NCBI GenBank assembly: GCA_023213395.1
Contig: CM041465.1
Location: forward strand, 200,391,741-200,455,740
Direction of reading: 5' to 3'
DNA length: 64,000 nt
Source: Cycas panzhihuaensis
Taxonomy: Eukaryota; Cycadophyta
Position numbers and translations under genes: made by a program. Shown piece after piece: positions 39,298 through 52,400 of this stretch. The number at the start of each line of letters is the position of its first letter. Positions within the stretch are counted from its first letter, which is position 1. Under the pieces are notes generated by a model. The model saw only the letters and a list, made by a program, of their open reading frames with translations, was not told the DNA's origin and searched no databases.

Positions 39298-40017
39298 TGG
39301 GAAGGGAGAGTCATAGTTTTCTATAATCTAGCATCAATATGATAGAAAAAAATAACATGTAGTATTTTTCTTTTTTTTTTTGTACAAGAAGATAAAAATT
39401 ATAACTAATAGTGAAATACATAAGAATACACAAACAATCAGTAAAAATATGATGAAAAATATACTAAAAATATGACCAAGAGAAGATCACAATTTTATTT
39501 ATACATAGGTCATATTCAATAAAGAATATCATGATTTTAGGTCACACTAAAAATATGACCTTTGGTGAAAAATATGACCAATTAAAAAAAGCAAATAGGG
39601 GATTTTTATTTTAAAAAATTATAAAAAGTTAAAGTAAAACACATCACAAAGCAATATATTAAAGCAATAGAATGTTGATCCAAGTACAAAGATGAATTTC
39701 AAAGAAAAAACTAGTGCATGAAATAAAACTTGTCAAATCAAAATCAAATTAAAAAGGATGAATCATAAAGGTAAGTTTAAGCTCTGAAGAAGGTTGGAAT
39801 AAGCTAATTTTATAATACACTTTTATGACCTTTATATCATTGGTAATATTAGTCAAGAACATGCATAATCATCATGAATTCATTTAACCATGATGCCAAG
39901 TAGTCACTAAATTGCCATATAATTAAGTAGTCAAACCCTAGTAGTAAATAACAAGGTATGAGACCTTGTTGATGTCAAAAGAGGGAATAATTAGTGGAAA
40001 TATTTGCCCCCTTGGCA
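39298..40017 (-). repeat. Gypsy 2 3' LTR (~720 bp)
   Basis: Direct repeat of 54874-55586. Forward-strand ends are TGGGAAGG and TTGGCA, giving TG...CA in both. The G/C run near 40006-40013 is found in both LTRs; it could be LTR or a duplicated polypurine tract, so the inner boundary may be off by about 15 bases. It contains repeated A-rich words such as AAATATGACC. Confidence 0.78.
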
Positions 40018-41329
40018 ACAAAAGCTGTGCAAATAAATTAAAGTAGGATGGTGAACATTGTTAACATTACTAAAACTAAGCTATCTAAGAATTTGGGCTA
40101 CCTAGAATATTTATTACGTTATTCAAATAAATGAAGATGAAGTTAATTCAGAGAAGGGTAGATGGGATGAATGAGTAAGGCTAGTTATAGTGGCTTGAAA
40201 CACACCTATCTATCTTTTTAGACTGTGTTTAGAAAGAAAATTTTAAGTTTTGAGTTTTTTATATGTATTAGTTTTTTATATTTTAAATTGAGAATATAAG
40301 GGAATTATATACGAAAGTGAACCCACCATAATTTAGCCTCATTAGTGGTTGATTTTTAGAGGTATTGAGATCTACTATAGTTTTACCTCATCAGTGATTG
40401 ACTTTCAAAGGAGTGGTCACCATAGTTTTACCTCTTTAGTGACTATCTCACATCTCTTAAGTGAGATTATAAGGTTGTAAATGGATAAAATTATAACAAA
40501 GTCTAGATAAGTAACCTAGACTATGAAAAATATGATATTAGAAGAAAATAGGATCTTTGGACTATAAGCAAGGCTATGCTTTAGAGAAGTGACTTTTGGA
40601 ACAAAAAGGATCTTACTTAAATATGTGTGAAAAAACATGATAGTAGAGGAAATCTTTTAGGACTTGATTGGAAGTATAAGCAAATATTCATTAACAATCA
40701 CCAAGAAGCTTGTTCAAGAGTGTTTATGTCATAAATTAGGCTTTTTGAAAGATGTGTAAGTTAGAGAGGGTTTATATTCCTTCTTTGGATGAAAATAAGA
40801 TTCATTTGATACTTAAGAAAGTTGAAGACAAGGTATTATTAAAGATAATTCTCAAGTTTCACAAAAGATCCATCTATCGGATTGAATTAGTGAGGATTAG
40901 GAGATCCTAAATGGAGTGATAACTCACTAGATGTGGTATATAGTGAGTCTTATTATTGAATTTCCTTTTTTGTCTTAAGGTTTATTACTAAAACCATAAG
41001 CTCTGGTTAAAAACTGCAAGCTCCAGATGAAAAATGTAAGCTTATATATGAAACAAACAATCTTTAATATGAAACTTATAATCAAAAGTTTGACCACATT
41101 TTTAGTATTAAATAGATCATGGTTTTAGAAGTGAAGTCTTATTTTTCATTTGATGTTTATACTTTTCAAGAGGAGGCCACAGTTTGAAAGGGTAATTATA
41201 TTTTTCATAGGGGGATCATGTTTTTAGCACCAAAAATATGATGAAACAAAAAGGGATAATAATTATAATGTTTTCCAGTAAAATGCTTTAAGGTTGAGAC
41301 TAACTCATGTGTATGCTTGATTTACTCTT
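40018..41329 (-). other. Gypsy 2 3' untranslated region
   Basis: Non-coding. Three closely spaced copies of the motif shared with Gypsy 1 lie at 40324-40349, 40372-40398 and 40415-40442; the last reads GGTAAAACTATGGTGACC on the reverse strand. Confidence 0.6.
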
Positions 41330-43130
41330 TTAGAGGTTGGATCATATTAATACTCATGAGAATGAGGGTCCTAGATTGGACGCAATGCTTGAGAGACTAA
41401 CTCTAGTAGAACATCAACTTCTTCATCATTATGGGTTAGCTTGGATGAGTAGATTAGTCCAACTAGTGATGGAGATAGATGTTCATTATTATTTAGTTAG
41501 TTACTAGGTTCTTGGAGAGAACATCTTTCATTTAAAGAGTTTGGGGGATCTATGACTTAGAGAATAAAAGGCTAGTAGGATCTTAGGAGTATCATGGCAT
41601 GGATAGAGTATGGCTATATTAAGGGTCATTAAGAAGGATGAGCAGACCATAGTGAGCTAGCATATGACTAGAGAGATTAGGCATATATAGAGGCATATGG
41701 TTAGTATTATAACTTTTAGGCATGCCAAAGATATACCCATATTCTAGAAGGTTTATTAGATTAATTAGTTTATTCTAGATTGTGAGGACCTAGAACTTCA
41801 TGAGTTTAGTAGGCCAATGGCTATAAATAGTATAACAATATGTGCTTAGAGTGAGGTACAATTGAACATAGTATATTTTTTATAATATACATCACCAATT
41901 GTCTCAGATCTACTATAATGATGAGGGTAGTTTCTCTTATGCATCAATACTACTATGTTAGCTACATGATCGCATTCCATTAACTTAGCTAGGAAGAATA
42001 CTAAGGGAGCCAATAGTGATGGACCTAATGATGTATTGATGGCATATAAGAGCTCATGTTCATAGAGAGGGTTGAGCACATATCCAACATAACCCAAGAT
42101 TGGACATGATGACTTATAACTAGTGGGTTATCATTCCATATAAGGGGATACCCCCATGATATGATGATGAGGTAGATATTACTATGGGTGTTATTCATAG
42201 ACTACCACCTCCTCCACCTCAAGGAGAAGGAGAGGGTATCTAGGGAGATGGTAGTCAAGAGGCACAAGGAGCTTCTAAGGGAGATGATGGAGTTGGTAGA
42301 TTGCTTATGACTCGTGTAGGTGATGGAAAAGGTGATAGGGGTGATGTAGAGGTAGTTGCAATATTGTAATAACTTAGTGATATAACAGAGGTAGGATTAG
42401 ATGCTAGAGTACCATAGGGTATTGCAAACATATATGGTACATATGCTTATTTATTTAGATATTTGGATTATATGATTAGGCCTTATTCTATGTGATAACT
42501 TTCTAATGGAGAGGTGACTAACTTATTTATGTTAGATACATGTAGGTGGTGATAGATTGGATGGGCCCTTCATGAAATTAACCTGGATGGCCTCCTATCT
42601 TTTGTTTATAGGTTAGGTGAGTAGCTAGTATGGCAAGATGATGATCCAAAGTTCTTAGGCTCTCATACCCAACACTTTACACCTACCATTAGAGCTTGAT
42701 ACATGTATAAAGTACTAAAGGCCTATATGGTAGTGCGAGCAATAGAGTTTTAGGGATAATTAATTGCTTGGGATGTAGAGTTAAGGGAACTCAAGGCATA
42801 AATAAAGGCTATAGATGATGAGAGATAAGATTTATGATGGATGTTGATCCTTTAGGTGGTAACATAAGTTACCCCTTCAGTTAGATAGAGCATCCATAAA
42901 ATATGTACTACCACTCATAGAGGAGAAGGGTCTTGTACCCATAGATAATAGATGGATAAAGGTTAGGGCAACTCACAACAATCTAGATATGTATGATATT
43001 TACCTCTTTAGAGGATGATATAGATGTATTATGGTAGGGAGTGAGTCCACTCTATGGAAAGGAGGTAGAGGGGTTTTACAGCTTTAAGATCCTAATATAT
43101 GATATGCCCACAAGGGTGTTGGGATCATGA
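41330..43130 (+). pseudogene. Decayed reading frame antisense to Gypsy 2 pol
   Basis: On the forward strand, opposite to gag-pol, patches of sensible protein sequence run for ~1.8 kb across shifting frames: LDAMLERLTLVEHQLLHHYG (near 41380), then LHDRIPLT, IPYKGIPPYDDEVDI (near 42135-42180), a PPPPPQGEGEG stretch and later SHTQHFTPTIRA. Extra reading frames, often antisense, between pol and the 3' LTR are known in Tat-lineage Gypsy elements, and this fits in place and strand. The product family is not recognised. The opening weakly recalls plant mobile-domain proteins, but I would not name it. Stops are frequent. Confidence 0.45.
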
Positions 43131-43364
43131 TGTATTTTATGTATTTATGTAGTGAATCTATATCACATTATTTGTATAATTATGATATGTATATTTTATA
43201 ATAGACTGGCACTATGCTCTATTGACTCTAACCTCAATTAGATCCCCTCCACCCCACCCCCCATCCCCCAAAATTCCCCCTAGAATAGTTAGTATCAATG
43301 GGTAATATATTCATAGATGTTTTTCTTTTGGTCATAGTTACACACCATATGCATGCATAATTGT

Positions 43365-43800
<436 letters not shown>

Positions 43801-43899
43801 TATTCTCCCTCTCTTTTTTTTGAGTTTTAGCAATATTTTAGATTTTCTTTTTCTTTTTTTTTAATCAGGGTATTTACATTAGTTTATACTCATCCTAGA

Positions 43900-44095
43900 G
43901 TGAGAGATCCATTGTTAGGAGTGGATATGACTACCATAGATTAGACTCTTTAGTAGGTGAATTTTTAAAGTCATAATTTACTCTCATTATGGAGAGAGAT
44001 ATCCATCCCTAGGGGTAGATATAACTACCATAGTTTAAACTCTTTAGTAGGTGGATTTATTAGATTCATAGTTTATTCTCATTACAAAGAAAGAG
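43900..44095. repeat. Two ~95-bp tandem units with CATAGTTTA motifs
   Basis: Units at about 43905-43995 and 43996-44090 share the order GAGAGATxxCATxxxTAGG, GGATAT, ACTACCATAG and CTCTTTAGTAGGTG. Related motif pairs occur at 45855-45925. These contain the same CCATAG core as the 3' motif of both Gypsy elements. Confidence 0.6.
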
Positions 44096-44189
44096 AATGC
44101 CCCTAAGAAAAGGTCTTAAGGGAAGGGTAGATTATTTTAGTATGAATTCAAAGCAACAAATGCCTCCATCTTATCATCACTAGGCTATA

Positions 44190-44580
44190 AGTGATGGTAA
44201 TTAACTATATGAGAAACAAGTGAGTTGACTTTAATATTTTGGGTTCTTATGATGTGTTGAATAGTGACTAATATAAATTATACTAATGAAGAGGTTACAA
44301 TAGTAAGCAAATAACATTAGTGGCTTAACTAAGTTTGATAATCAAGAGTGAGTTGGTACACCATGATTTGAGAATCTAAAAATAGATTGATGTGTTCATC
44401 ATAGAAGTTAAGAACATTAGTAAGAGCTCCAATGATAGCTAGATATTCTACTATATTGTTAGTTGCTTATGGTATGAGGAAATTAACACTAGTGAGAATA
44501 GTCCCCCCCCATGTTCACGAATGACCCATACTACAACAAAAACCCTTAAGTTCCCTCAACTCCCACTGTTAGTATAGATG
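44190..44580 (-). pseudogene. Gypsy 2 archaeal-type RNase H (aRNH)
   Basis: Reverse-strand reading gives ATNNIVEYLAIIGALTN (about 44410-44470), NLFLDSQIMVYQL (about 44345-44385) and a C-terminal IQHIIRTQNIKVNSL near 44230-44270. These correspond to the conserved NN-x-x-EY, catalytic DSQ and terminal R-x-x-N segments of the archaeal/plant-type RNase H found in Tat elements and match Gypsy 1 at 20962-21415. A few stops are present. The domain lies downstream of integrase, about 4 kb before the 3' LTR. Confidence 0.8.
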
Positions 44581-45989
44581 TTCAAAGCCATAATAGGGAA
44601 GGAAAAAAAAACATAAAAACATGCTAACAAATGAGGAGAAGGTATGGGAATCAACTATCAAGGGTGTGACCTAGCCTAAATAACTCAATCTAGAGGAGTA
44701 AAAGATAGAGACCCCATGGTTTGGTTTCATCATGATGACTACCTTTTCTAAATCTAATATATAACCTCTTATGTATCAAATAGATTTTGATTATAATTAG
44801 TGTTATAGTAGGCCAAGTAATTGGATCTAAATTTTCTAAATGATGTATATAACTAGATCTAAATTATATGTTATAGGTGGGGATAAAATTAACACGTAGC
44901 TTACCCTAGATACCAGGAGGATGTTAATATCTATATACATGATTTTTTTCTTTATTTTTATGGGACAGTATTGATCCATATGATGGTTCAAATAAGGGTT
45001 ATGATGAACCTGGCATTGTTGAACCTACTTTTTGGATGATGAATCTCATATGTTCTCATGCCTGCTAAGGGACAGATTACTATAATTGTCATATGATTTT
45101 CATTGAGGTGTAGTGGATGGAGATGACTAAATAACTTTAGAGAGTATAGTTATGATTAAGAAAACCATGGGGTGTTAAAACCCAAGATAGTATATACAAT
45201 TAAATAGACTAAGGTCACAACATTAAGAGTTGAACTACGGGTATTTATAGGATGTTTGATCAAAGTGTCTCTAAGGGCTAAAGGGGAGGCCTTGAACAAC
45301 TAACTACTATGGAGTAAGATGGGTATAACCAATGGGGTTTACTTTAGCATTGAGTACATAATGGTCAAAGAGGAAAAAATATAAGCTAAGATCACTCACA
45401 TGATAAGAGTTTAATTTTTTAAAAGATAACCTATAAGCTCTAAAGGGTGGATGAAGAGACTATTGAATGGTTAACTTAGTAGTTGACCATGAGCTAAAAT
45501 GTCCTTTAATTATTGAAAGAGTAAAGGGTATTATTCATTGATTAACTAAAACAAGAAAATATGATAGCGAAAAAAGTGAAAGGAGTTGCTCAGGTAGAGT
45601 GTGGTACCAAATGGAGAAATCAAATACTTGGATTTATGACTAAGGATCACTATACTAAACTAAGTCAAAGAAAGGATAAAGACTTAGGGAGCTTAAGTCA
45701 AATAACGAGGTTAAAAAGGGGTAAGGGATAAGCCTATTTTTATTGTTTTGAGGTTTTATAATTTTTTTATATTTTTGATAAATGACATATATCTATTTAG
45801 TTTATACTCAATTTCAAAGTGGTATCCCTAAGTACAAGACTTATGGGGAATAGAAGTGTTTAAACTACCATAGTTTAAGCTCATTAGTTGGAGAGGTTTT
45901 TCAGAGCTATAGTTTAAGCTCATTATGGAGCATGGAAGAACTTGGCTAAGCATAATATTTTCTTAGAAAATGAGAGTTAACTAGCTTTT
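44581..45989 (-). other. Gypsy 2 interior between integrase and aRNH
   Basis: About 1.4 kb of decayed sequence without a recognised domain. CATAGTTTAAGCTCATTA repeats near 45868-45930 echo the motif family noted elsewhere. Confidence 0.4.
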
Positions 45990-46900
45990 AGAATTTAAAT
46001 CCATTAAGAGTAAAGAGATGATAAGCCTCATTGTTGAAGTCTTTAATGACTAGATAAGGGCCTACCCATTTAAAATTAAATTTTTATTATTTCTCATATA
46101 AATATTCAAGCTTAAATATTTTTTCTCCTACATGAAATTTCCTTTATTTTAAATAATGATCGTGAGCTACTTGAGCTCAATCTTTTGAGGCCAAGTTCTT
46201 TTGATGGGCTTCAAGTTAGGTCTCATCTATTTTTTAAGTTCTAATAACCTTGCCTCTCTTAGCCACTCCTCATTGGTGAAATGATTAAGTGAGACCTTCA
46301 ATTGATAGATTTCTATTTCTAATGGGATTACAACTTTAGTCCCATAGACTAATGAGAATAGGATCATCCTAATTACATTTTTTATGGAAGTGTGATAACC
46401 CCATAAGGTAAGAAAAGGTTAAGTGTGTTAATCTTACTAGGAGTTAACAATTATTTTAGCCAATATCTTTGTCAAAGTTTTATTAAAGGTTTCAATTTAA
46501 CCATTTACTTGTGTTAGTAGGAGGATGATATCCTTGATGTGATGTGAAACTTGTCAAAAATATCATCAATATAAGACTTATAAAATAAAGTTCTATTATC
46601 TATAATGATGATATCAGGGACACCAAATTTATAAATGATATATTAAAAGATGAAAGTGGCAATCACTTTCATAGTTATGACAGAGAAGGGAGCTACCTCA
46701 CTCTATTTTATGAAGTATTTTATTATAGTTAAGATAAACTTATGACCCATAAAATATGGGGGTTAAATTTATCTAATAAGGTCAAGGGCCCATTAGGAAA
46801 AAGGCCATGGGGCCAAGATTGATCTAAGTGAGATAACTAGTTGATAAATTAAGGAAGAGTGTACTTAGCATTTCTCACACTTTTGCACATGTAAATATGC
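45990..46900 (-). pseudogene. Gypsy 2 integrase
   Basis: Integrase inserts the DNA copy into the genome. Reverse-strand text shows the end of the zinc-binding part (VQKCEKC near 46880), then the core: APWPFS-stop-WALDLI (first catalytic Asp), HKFILTIIKYFIK, FGVPDIIIIDNRTLF (second catalytic Asp, near 46585-46630), and the C-terminal KFHVGEKIFKLE and KWVGPYLVIKDF segments near 46040-46140. Stops are scattered through it. Order after RT-RNase H is normal for Gypsy. Confidence 0.83.
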
Positions 46901-47219
46901 ATCTTTAAATAGGGTATGCTAATAATATCCCATTCAAAGGATGCATAATATTATGGGCTAGTTACCAAAGTGGCCACCAAAAATGTCATCACAAAACTCA
47001 ATTTAGGGTGACTTGAGCTTTATAAGGTAAAAGATAATATAATAAAACCCTATTAAAGGAACATTTATATAATACATTATCTAAGAGGAGGTATTGGTGA
47101 GTGGAGGCTCTCACCCTCCTCCTCTTCTTAGAATTAGTATTAGGAGGGTATATTTAGTATGAGAGGTAAGCTTAAATATCTTTATACTAGTCTAGGTTAG
47201 TGGGAATAATGTCAACTTA

Positions 47220-47960
47220 AAGGATGTGTTCATATAAGAGTAAGTCATTGACACCAATAAAATTATGGTTAGGGAGTGGTATTATAATAAGCTACTCAAC
47301 AATGATCACTTACTTTTTCAACATATGGTTGATCATCCATAAGCCAAACTCTTACAATAGTAAGGCCCATCTACCAGCTCATTTAGTAAGGTCAATCTTG
47401 GTGAGGAGAAGATGAATTAGATTAGATTATACGATCACAAGTGTAGTATTGCCTAATAGGTAATGTCATAACATTTTGGTGGCATAAGCCAAAGATAAAT
47501 ACACTCTTTTAGATGGAGAGTAGTTAAGCTCTATAGTAACCAAAGTATAACTGATAAAGTAAATAGCTTGCTCTCTTATAAACGCATCTTCTTTAGCTAA
47601 CATAACGCCAAGAGATTCCTCCATAGAAGAAGTATATAAAATGAATGATTTGTTAAAGGATGATGGGGCATGTGTAGGAGCTAAGATTAAACCTTGTTTA
47701 AGTTTTTTAAAAGATTCTTGGGTAGTTGCAGTCCATTCAATAGAAGTACCTTTTTTGAGAAGGATAGTTAGGGGTTTATTATTGAGAGCAAAATTAGTAA
47801 GAAACAAGCATAAAATGCCAAGCCTCCCTGGGAAGGACTTGTCTTATTTTTGGGTATTAGGGTGGAGGGGGGTGGATTTCAATGATAGCTATCACTTTGT
47901 CAAGATCAAACTTGGTACCATCTATGGTTACAATGTTGTCAAGCATCTTTCTATAAGTTA
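47220..47960 (-). pseudogene. Gypsy 2 RT-linked RNase H
   Basis: A 113-codon open frame (47807-47466) reads LTILLKKGTSIEW, SFKKLKQGLILAPTHAPSSF, FILYTSSMEESLGVMLAKED and YFISYTLVTIELNYS, the Gypsy RNase H pattern. The first catalytic Asp (YTDAS-type) is Ser here. It continues in the same orientation to a damaged GRWALLL and EFGLW stretch near 47340-47365. A forward-strand frame at 47641-47988 is its shadow. Confidence 0.88.
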
Positions 47961-47989
47961 TTACAAAGATGCATTTGTTGGGATTTAAG

Positions 47990-48600
47990 CAAACTTGATA
48001 TTTTTAGCATCATTGAAAGATAGTTCTAAGATCATGGATATGATCTTCATGATGATGTGATAGGCCCAACATATCATTAACATAGAATTCTATAGTACTC
48101 CATAATAGGTCATGAAAAATAAAACCATAGCCTATTAATTAGTTGTACTAGCATTTTTTTGGCCAAATGGCATGACCTTATAAACAAATGTACACCATGG
48201 TATGATGAAAGTAATCTTATAGTGGTATTTGGGAGAAATAAAGATCTAATTATATCCTAAAAATTTGTCCATAAGGGACATCATTTTAAAACCAACTATT
48301 TGATCCCAAATTTGATCAATAAAAGGTAGTGAAAAGTTATCCTTAGGGTAGGAACCATTTACATCTTAAAAATCAATGCAAATTTGAATAAAACCCTTTT
48401 TTTTTCCCTATGGAAACAATATTATATACCCATTAGGAGTAGTTAGTAGACTCGATGAATCTTACCCTTATGAGATTTTCTACCTCTTGTTTGATGGAAA
48501 TGGAAAGTTAAGGATGAATGGGTCTCTATTTTTGACATTTAGGTTTGGCCATAGTGATAGTAGTGATGTTATGAACCCCAACATATGGATGAAGGCCCTT
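47990..48600 (-). pseudogene. Gypsy 2 reverse transcriptase
   Basis: Reading right to left: RPIHP and IKQEVENLIRVRFI (about 48480-48530), KKKG, ICIDF-stop-DVNGSYPKDNFSLPF (about 48310-48375), FKMMSLMDKFLGYN, then FVYKVMPFGQKNAST (about 48150-48195), and the catalytic box FYVNDMLGLS near 48060-48090. The YVDD box is YVND, so one catalytic Asp is lost. Several stops interrupt the frame. The wording is Tat-like (IDQIWDQIVGFKMMS). Confidence 0.87.
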
Positions 48601-49390
48601 CATGTCTAAGTAATCCTAATCAAAAATAGAGGAAATTTTGATGGAAAGATCATGTAATTGTTCCACTTCTAAAGGAAAATAACTAGTGCCAACCTTAATT
48701 ATTTTAGTCTCCTCCTAAGTTCCTAAGCTGACATCAATGGTATCTTCAACTCGAATGGTAGTTCCTTCTTCAAAATAAGGGGGGACTAGATTAAGTAAAA
48801 CTAATGGATCAATGGCCTTATAGTCACAAGTTTATAAAGGTGGGTTAGACTATATGCATTTAGCAAAACTAAGTTTATGATTATTTGGTGAAGATTAGGA
48901 GAAGATCTTGTTAAATATTTGAGAATGGCCTCATCATTCTCAAAATAATCCAAATAGAGGACACTCTCATAGTGGGAGTGGTGATCACAAGAAGAAGCAT
49001 GAGATAATTGGCTCAAAGGGGTTCACTCTAGTGATAAAGAAGACTGAGGTGAAAGGGATAATATCTATAAGGGTAGATTCCATTTGTAAAAGAGTTCTTT
49101 AGATAGGAAAACTTTAAACAAGTTGTGCTAGGAGATCAAATTAGGACTCCACACTTGGTTAGGATACATTATGACTAGAAGTGTTTAGTAATTAAAGATG
49201 AAGTTCTAATTGATTTATCATATAGAAAGGTAGTGGTAATTATATGAATTGGTTTCACTTTCCCATGACTAGGTTGAAGCATAGATTCTATGTCAAAATA
49301 ATAACCAAATCCTAAGAGATAAAAGGGGATGGAGACTTTTCTTCCTCTTGGATGGTTTCAACCAGTAAGATAGATTTCTGAATAGGCCTA
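48601..49390 (-). other. Gypsy 2 protease-RT linker
   Basis: Decayed coding-like sequence, acidic and His/Ser-rich in places (48801-49016). No recognised motif. Confidence 0.45.
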
Positions 49391-49720
49391 TTCTTACCAA
49401 CAAATAATAAAGAATAAACTATTGACATTTGACTAATCTAAGATTAGCCAAAAAGCATGTTGAACTCAAGATCGAAATCAATAATGGTGACCTTTTCCAT
49501 AATAGTCTTACCCATTAAAGTAAGAGGGAGAGTGACTTAGCCAATTGGATTTTTCTTATCCTTATCATAACCTTGATAAACCTAATTGGAAAGCTCATAA
49601 GGTAAAATGTCCAAGTCCTCTGGGAAGCACAAGGGGATAATGTTAACAAAGGAGCCTTCATCTAGTATGCACACCTTAATCTTAATATTATCCTTCATTA
49701 TTTTAATGTATAAAGGAGTG
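49391..49720 (-). pseudogene. Gypsy 2 aspartic protease
   Basis: KVCILDEGSFVNIIPL (about 49635-49680) holds the active-site Asp in a D-E-G form; Gypsy 1 has D-N-G. Downstream PIG-stop-VTLPLTLMGKT and IIDFDLEFNMLFG (about 49455-49550) align with VPLGTMTLPLTLKDK and LDIDVDYNLLL of Gypsy 1. At least two stops break it. Confidence 0.8.
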
Positions 49721-50639
49721 GTCTTGATATGATTTCTTTATTCTTCGTTGGGCAACATGGTAGGGTCAAAATCCAAGCTAGGGTTTTTGGGAAAACTAGG
49801 CCTAAGGACCCTAAGGGTGTCTAAAAGAAGTTACATTTTATTAGGGTAACATTTTAAGAGGTCAATGATAAAGATCCTAGCAAGAATAGTTTTTAACACC
49901 TCTAAAAAGTGAGAAAAAACCTTTTTTAGTAAGTTATAGTATAGACCTAAAGTGAATAGGCATGATTAATAACTAAGGAGGGGAGTCTAAAGACTTATCC
50001 TTATGTGGAGAGTCCATGTCATAGGGTTTGGCTAAGGTGGATGCTCTAAAAGCTTATCCTATATTAATGGTCTTCTTCAGTGCTTCCCTTTTCACAGATT
50101 GTTTATTTTAAGTATTGACTTTCTTAGGTTTATTCCTCTTAGGGGGACAGCTCTTAGGTGGAGGCTTAGAGTTAAAATCTAAAGAGTTATTATCATCTTG
50201 GGCTTTGGCCTTGCCCTTGTCTTTAGGTGACTCCTTGGTATGGTGAGACAATGGATCTTTATGAATCAATTAGTTTTACTTAGGTCTAGAATTAGGTTTC
50301 TCATTAACTTGACCATGATGAAGGATAGCCTTAAGCTTATTATACTTTTCTCAATCTTGAGTGTCTATTTGGCGATAAGAGAAACATGGTACCTTCTTAG
50401 GAGGAATAGTATTTGGAGCTTGGCCCTTTTTTTATTTGATAAATTAAATAACTTTTTCTTCCTATTTAGCTTTAAGTTTGGGAGTAAGGTCAACCTATAA
50501 TTTAGTGTTTATTCATCTTTCAAGGGATTGAATAATGAAAGTGAGGTGATCATATGTACAATTACTTTAAGGCATTTTAGACTATTAAAGCAGTAAATTT
50601 ATCTTTAGAGGTAGATAATTTAAATAGTTTCTTGATGCT
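49721..50639 (-). other. Gypsy 2 gag-protease linker
   Basis: Lys/Pro/Ser-rich decayed coding with many stops. A forward-strand frame at 50240-50500 is a shadow. No zinc knuckle was identified. Confidence 0.4.
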
Positions 50640-51130
50640 TGCTTGAACCTTAAAGGCCTTAAAAGTAAGGCACTTCTTGATTACATCCTTGTATGATGTA
50701 GGTATTAACTTAGGACCCTAAGGTGAACCTAAGGTCTCAAGTCACTAGTGAATAAGCCATAAAGTAAGTTCTCATCTAAGGGAGCTTCAGAGGCATGGAC
50801 TAGGCCTTGGAAGTGATAAATAAAGTCGCATAAAGATTCCTTTACTTCTTGTTTGATGGATAATGAGAAATTTATCCCTATGTCAAAAGGGAAAGTGATG
50901 TCAAAGTAACTAATAAAAGGATCTACTAACTATTGGAAGGAGTAGATAGATATGGCCTTTAACCAGTAGAACCAATTTAAAGCATTAGCTTAAAGGGTTT
51001 TAGAAAAGAGTCACATCATCACAAAATCATAGGGTAAATAATTGATACATGCAAGTGTGAAGGCCTAAACATGAGTAATTTGATCTTGGGTTGATTTGCT
51101 TGTGAATTTAGGTAGCTCAAGAATAAAAGG
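50640..51130 (-). pseudogene. Gypsy 2 gag core
   Basis: Reverse-strand text ELPKFTSKSTQDQITHV, LFSKTL-stop-ANALNWFYWL, FISYFDITFPF and ESLCDFIYHFQGLVHAS is the Ty3/Gypsy Gag core and parallels Gypsy 1 (VPKFDGTSS, LFPKSLQGDALKWFYNL, FFNYFDVAQPF). Stops occur but the frame is kept over most of ~150 codons. Confidence 0.83.
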
Positions 51131-52400
51131 AGGAAGTGGAAAATAAAAGATCTCTTACAAAAAGGGACTCCTTCTATAATCTAGACATGACCTCTTAGGC
51201 CTTAGTGAAAAGGAAGGTTGAGGTGCAGCTTAAGTATAGTCCTGATGCCTTATTACCTTAACATAAGCATGATTCATGGGATAAGATGGATGAGGATGAT
51301 TTCTCATAAATCCAAAATAAGGTATGGTAGGAATTTAAGACATGGGTGCCACTTGGGATAAGAGGCCTCCTAAGTGATAGGTTATATGGGGAGGATATGA
51401 CCCATAACTAACAAGTTAGCCAGAGTGACCTTGTTAGTTAGTTATAAGAGGTGGGCCATAAGTAGCCATGGGAACTTACCAAGGGTATAGAACATATGGT
51501 TGTGGGATTTATTAACCAACTCTTGACATGTATGGAGGCTACGAGGGATGGTCAAGTGAAGATAGTTGAGGAGTAGATACTAAGTAAGATGGTTATATGT
51601 TTGGGTAACTTGAATAAAAGGGTTACTCTATGAGAGGTGATTCTTCCTAATGGGAGGAGGTACACCTCCAAGTAGTGGAGGTTAGATAGGTTGATGTGAA
51701 AGCAAAGGGCTAGATGAACTGCCCTGAGTGGGGAGAACAAGTCTCTCTTGAGGACCCATTTTAAAGGTCTTTAAAGGAAGAATTAATTGCCAAGCCATGA
51801 AATATATAATATGGGGGTCTTAAGGATGGCCATTGGGGTCAATAGTTGATGAAGAGGGTTAGGGTGTAAGCATATGGTCTCCCTACTCTTGGGTAGCAAT
51901 GTATTAGCCAATATAGGTTGGGGTGACAGGGCCTAAAGCTTGCTCGAAAGGATATGCCATCATAGGTAAGGGTTATGTTATGAATGATTCATGTCCCTCA
52001 TCATGTGGGATGAGTCCCTCATGATCCACTTAGTAAATATGGCTATACATGGTAACTCCTTTAAAAGAGACATTTCAAAATAGATGAAGAGTTTCTCTCA
52101 TAAGAATCTCATATAGAAGTGGCTCTTCCTTATACTCAAAAGGATAATTGATATCTAGAATCCTAATTAGGGCATAAAGAATGGGGATTAAGGTCTCATA
52201 ACCTTCATGAAATGTAAGGTTAGAAGAAATAGAATATGAGGATGGACCTTCAAGGAGAAGGTTAACAAGTGTCTTAGATTACCTAAGATGCATATGAAAG
52301 AGATCCATGGGGAGTATGAATAAAACATACAAGTGTAGGACAAAGAAAGAGGGAAATGGGCAAAAAGAAAAGGTTCTCTCAAAGTGGAAGATGGAGTGTG
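51131..52400 (-). pseudogene. Gypsy 2 gag N-terminal Pro/Tyr-rich part
   Basis: Stop-rich, low-complexity coding rich in Pro, Tyr, Ser and Met on the reverse strand, in the same position relative to the gag core as in Gypsy 1. No functional motif can be named. Confidence 0.5.

Noticed and set aside
41846-42097. 83-codon reverse-strand frame within the antisense region of Gypsy 2
   Set aside because: The forward strand reads more sensibly over the whole 1.8 kb, and this frame has no recognisable motif.
41330-43130. Naming the antisense frame as a plant mobile-domain protein
   Set aside because: Only a loose resemblance at the start; no conserved core could be confirmed by eye.
47641-47988. 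115-codon forward frame
   Set aside because: Shadow of the Gypsy 2 RNase H, which reads well on the reverse strand.
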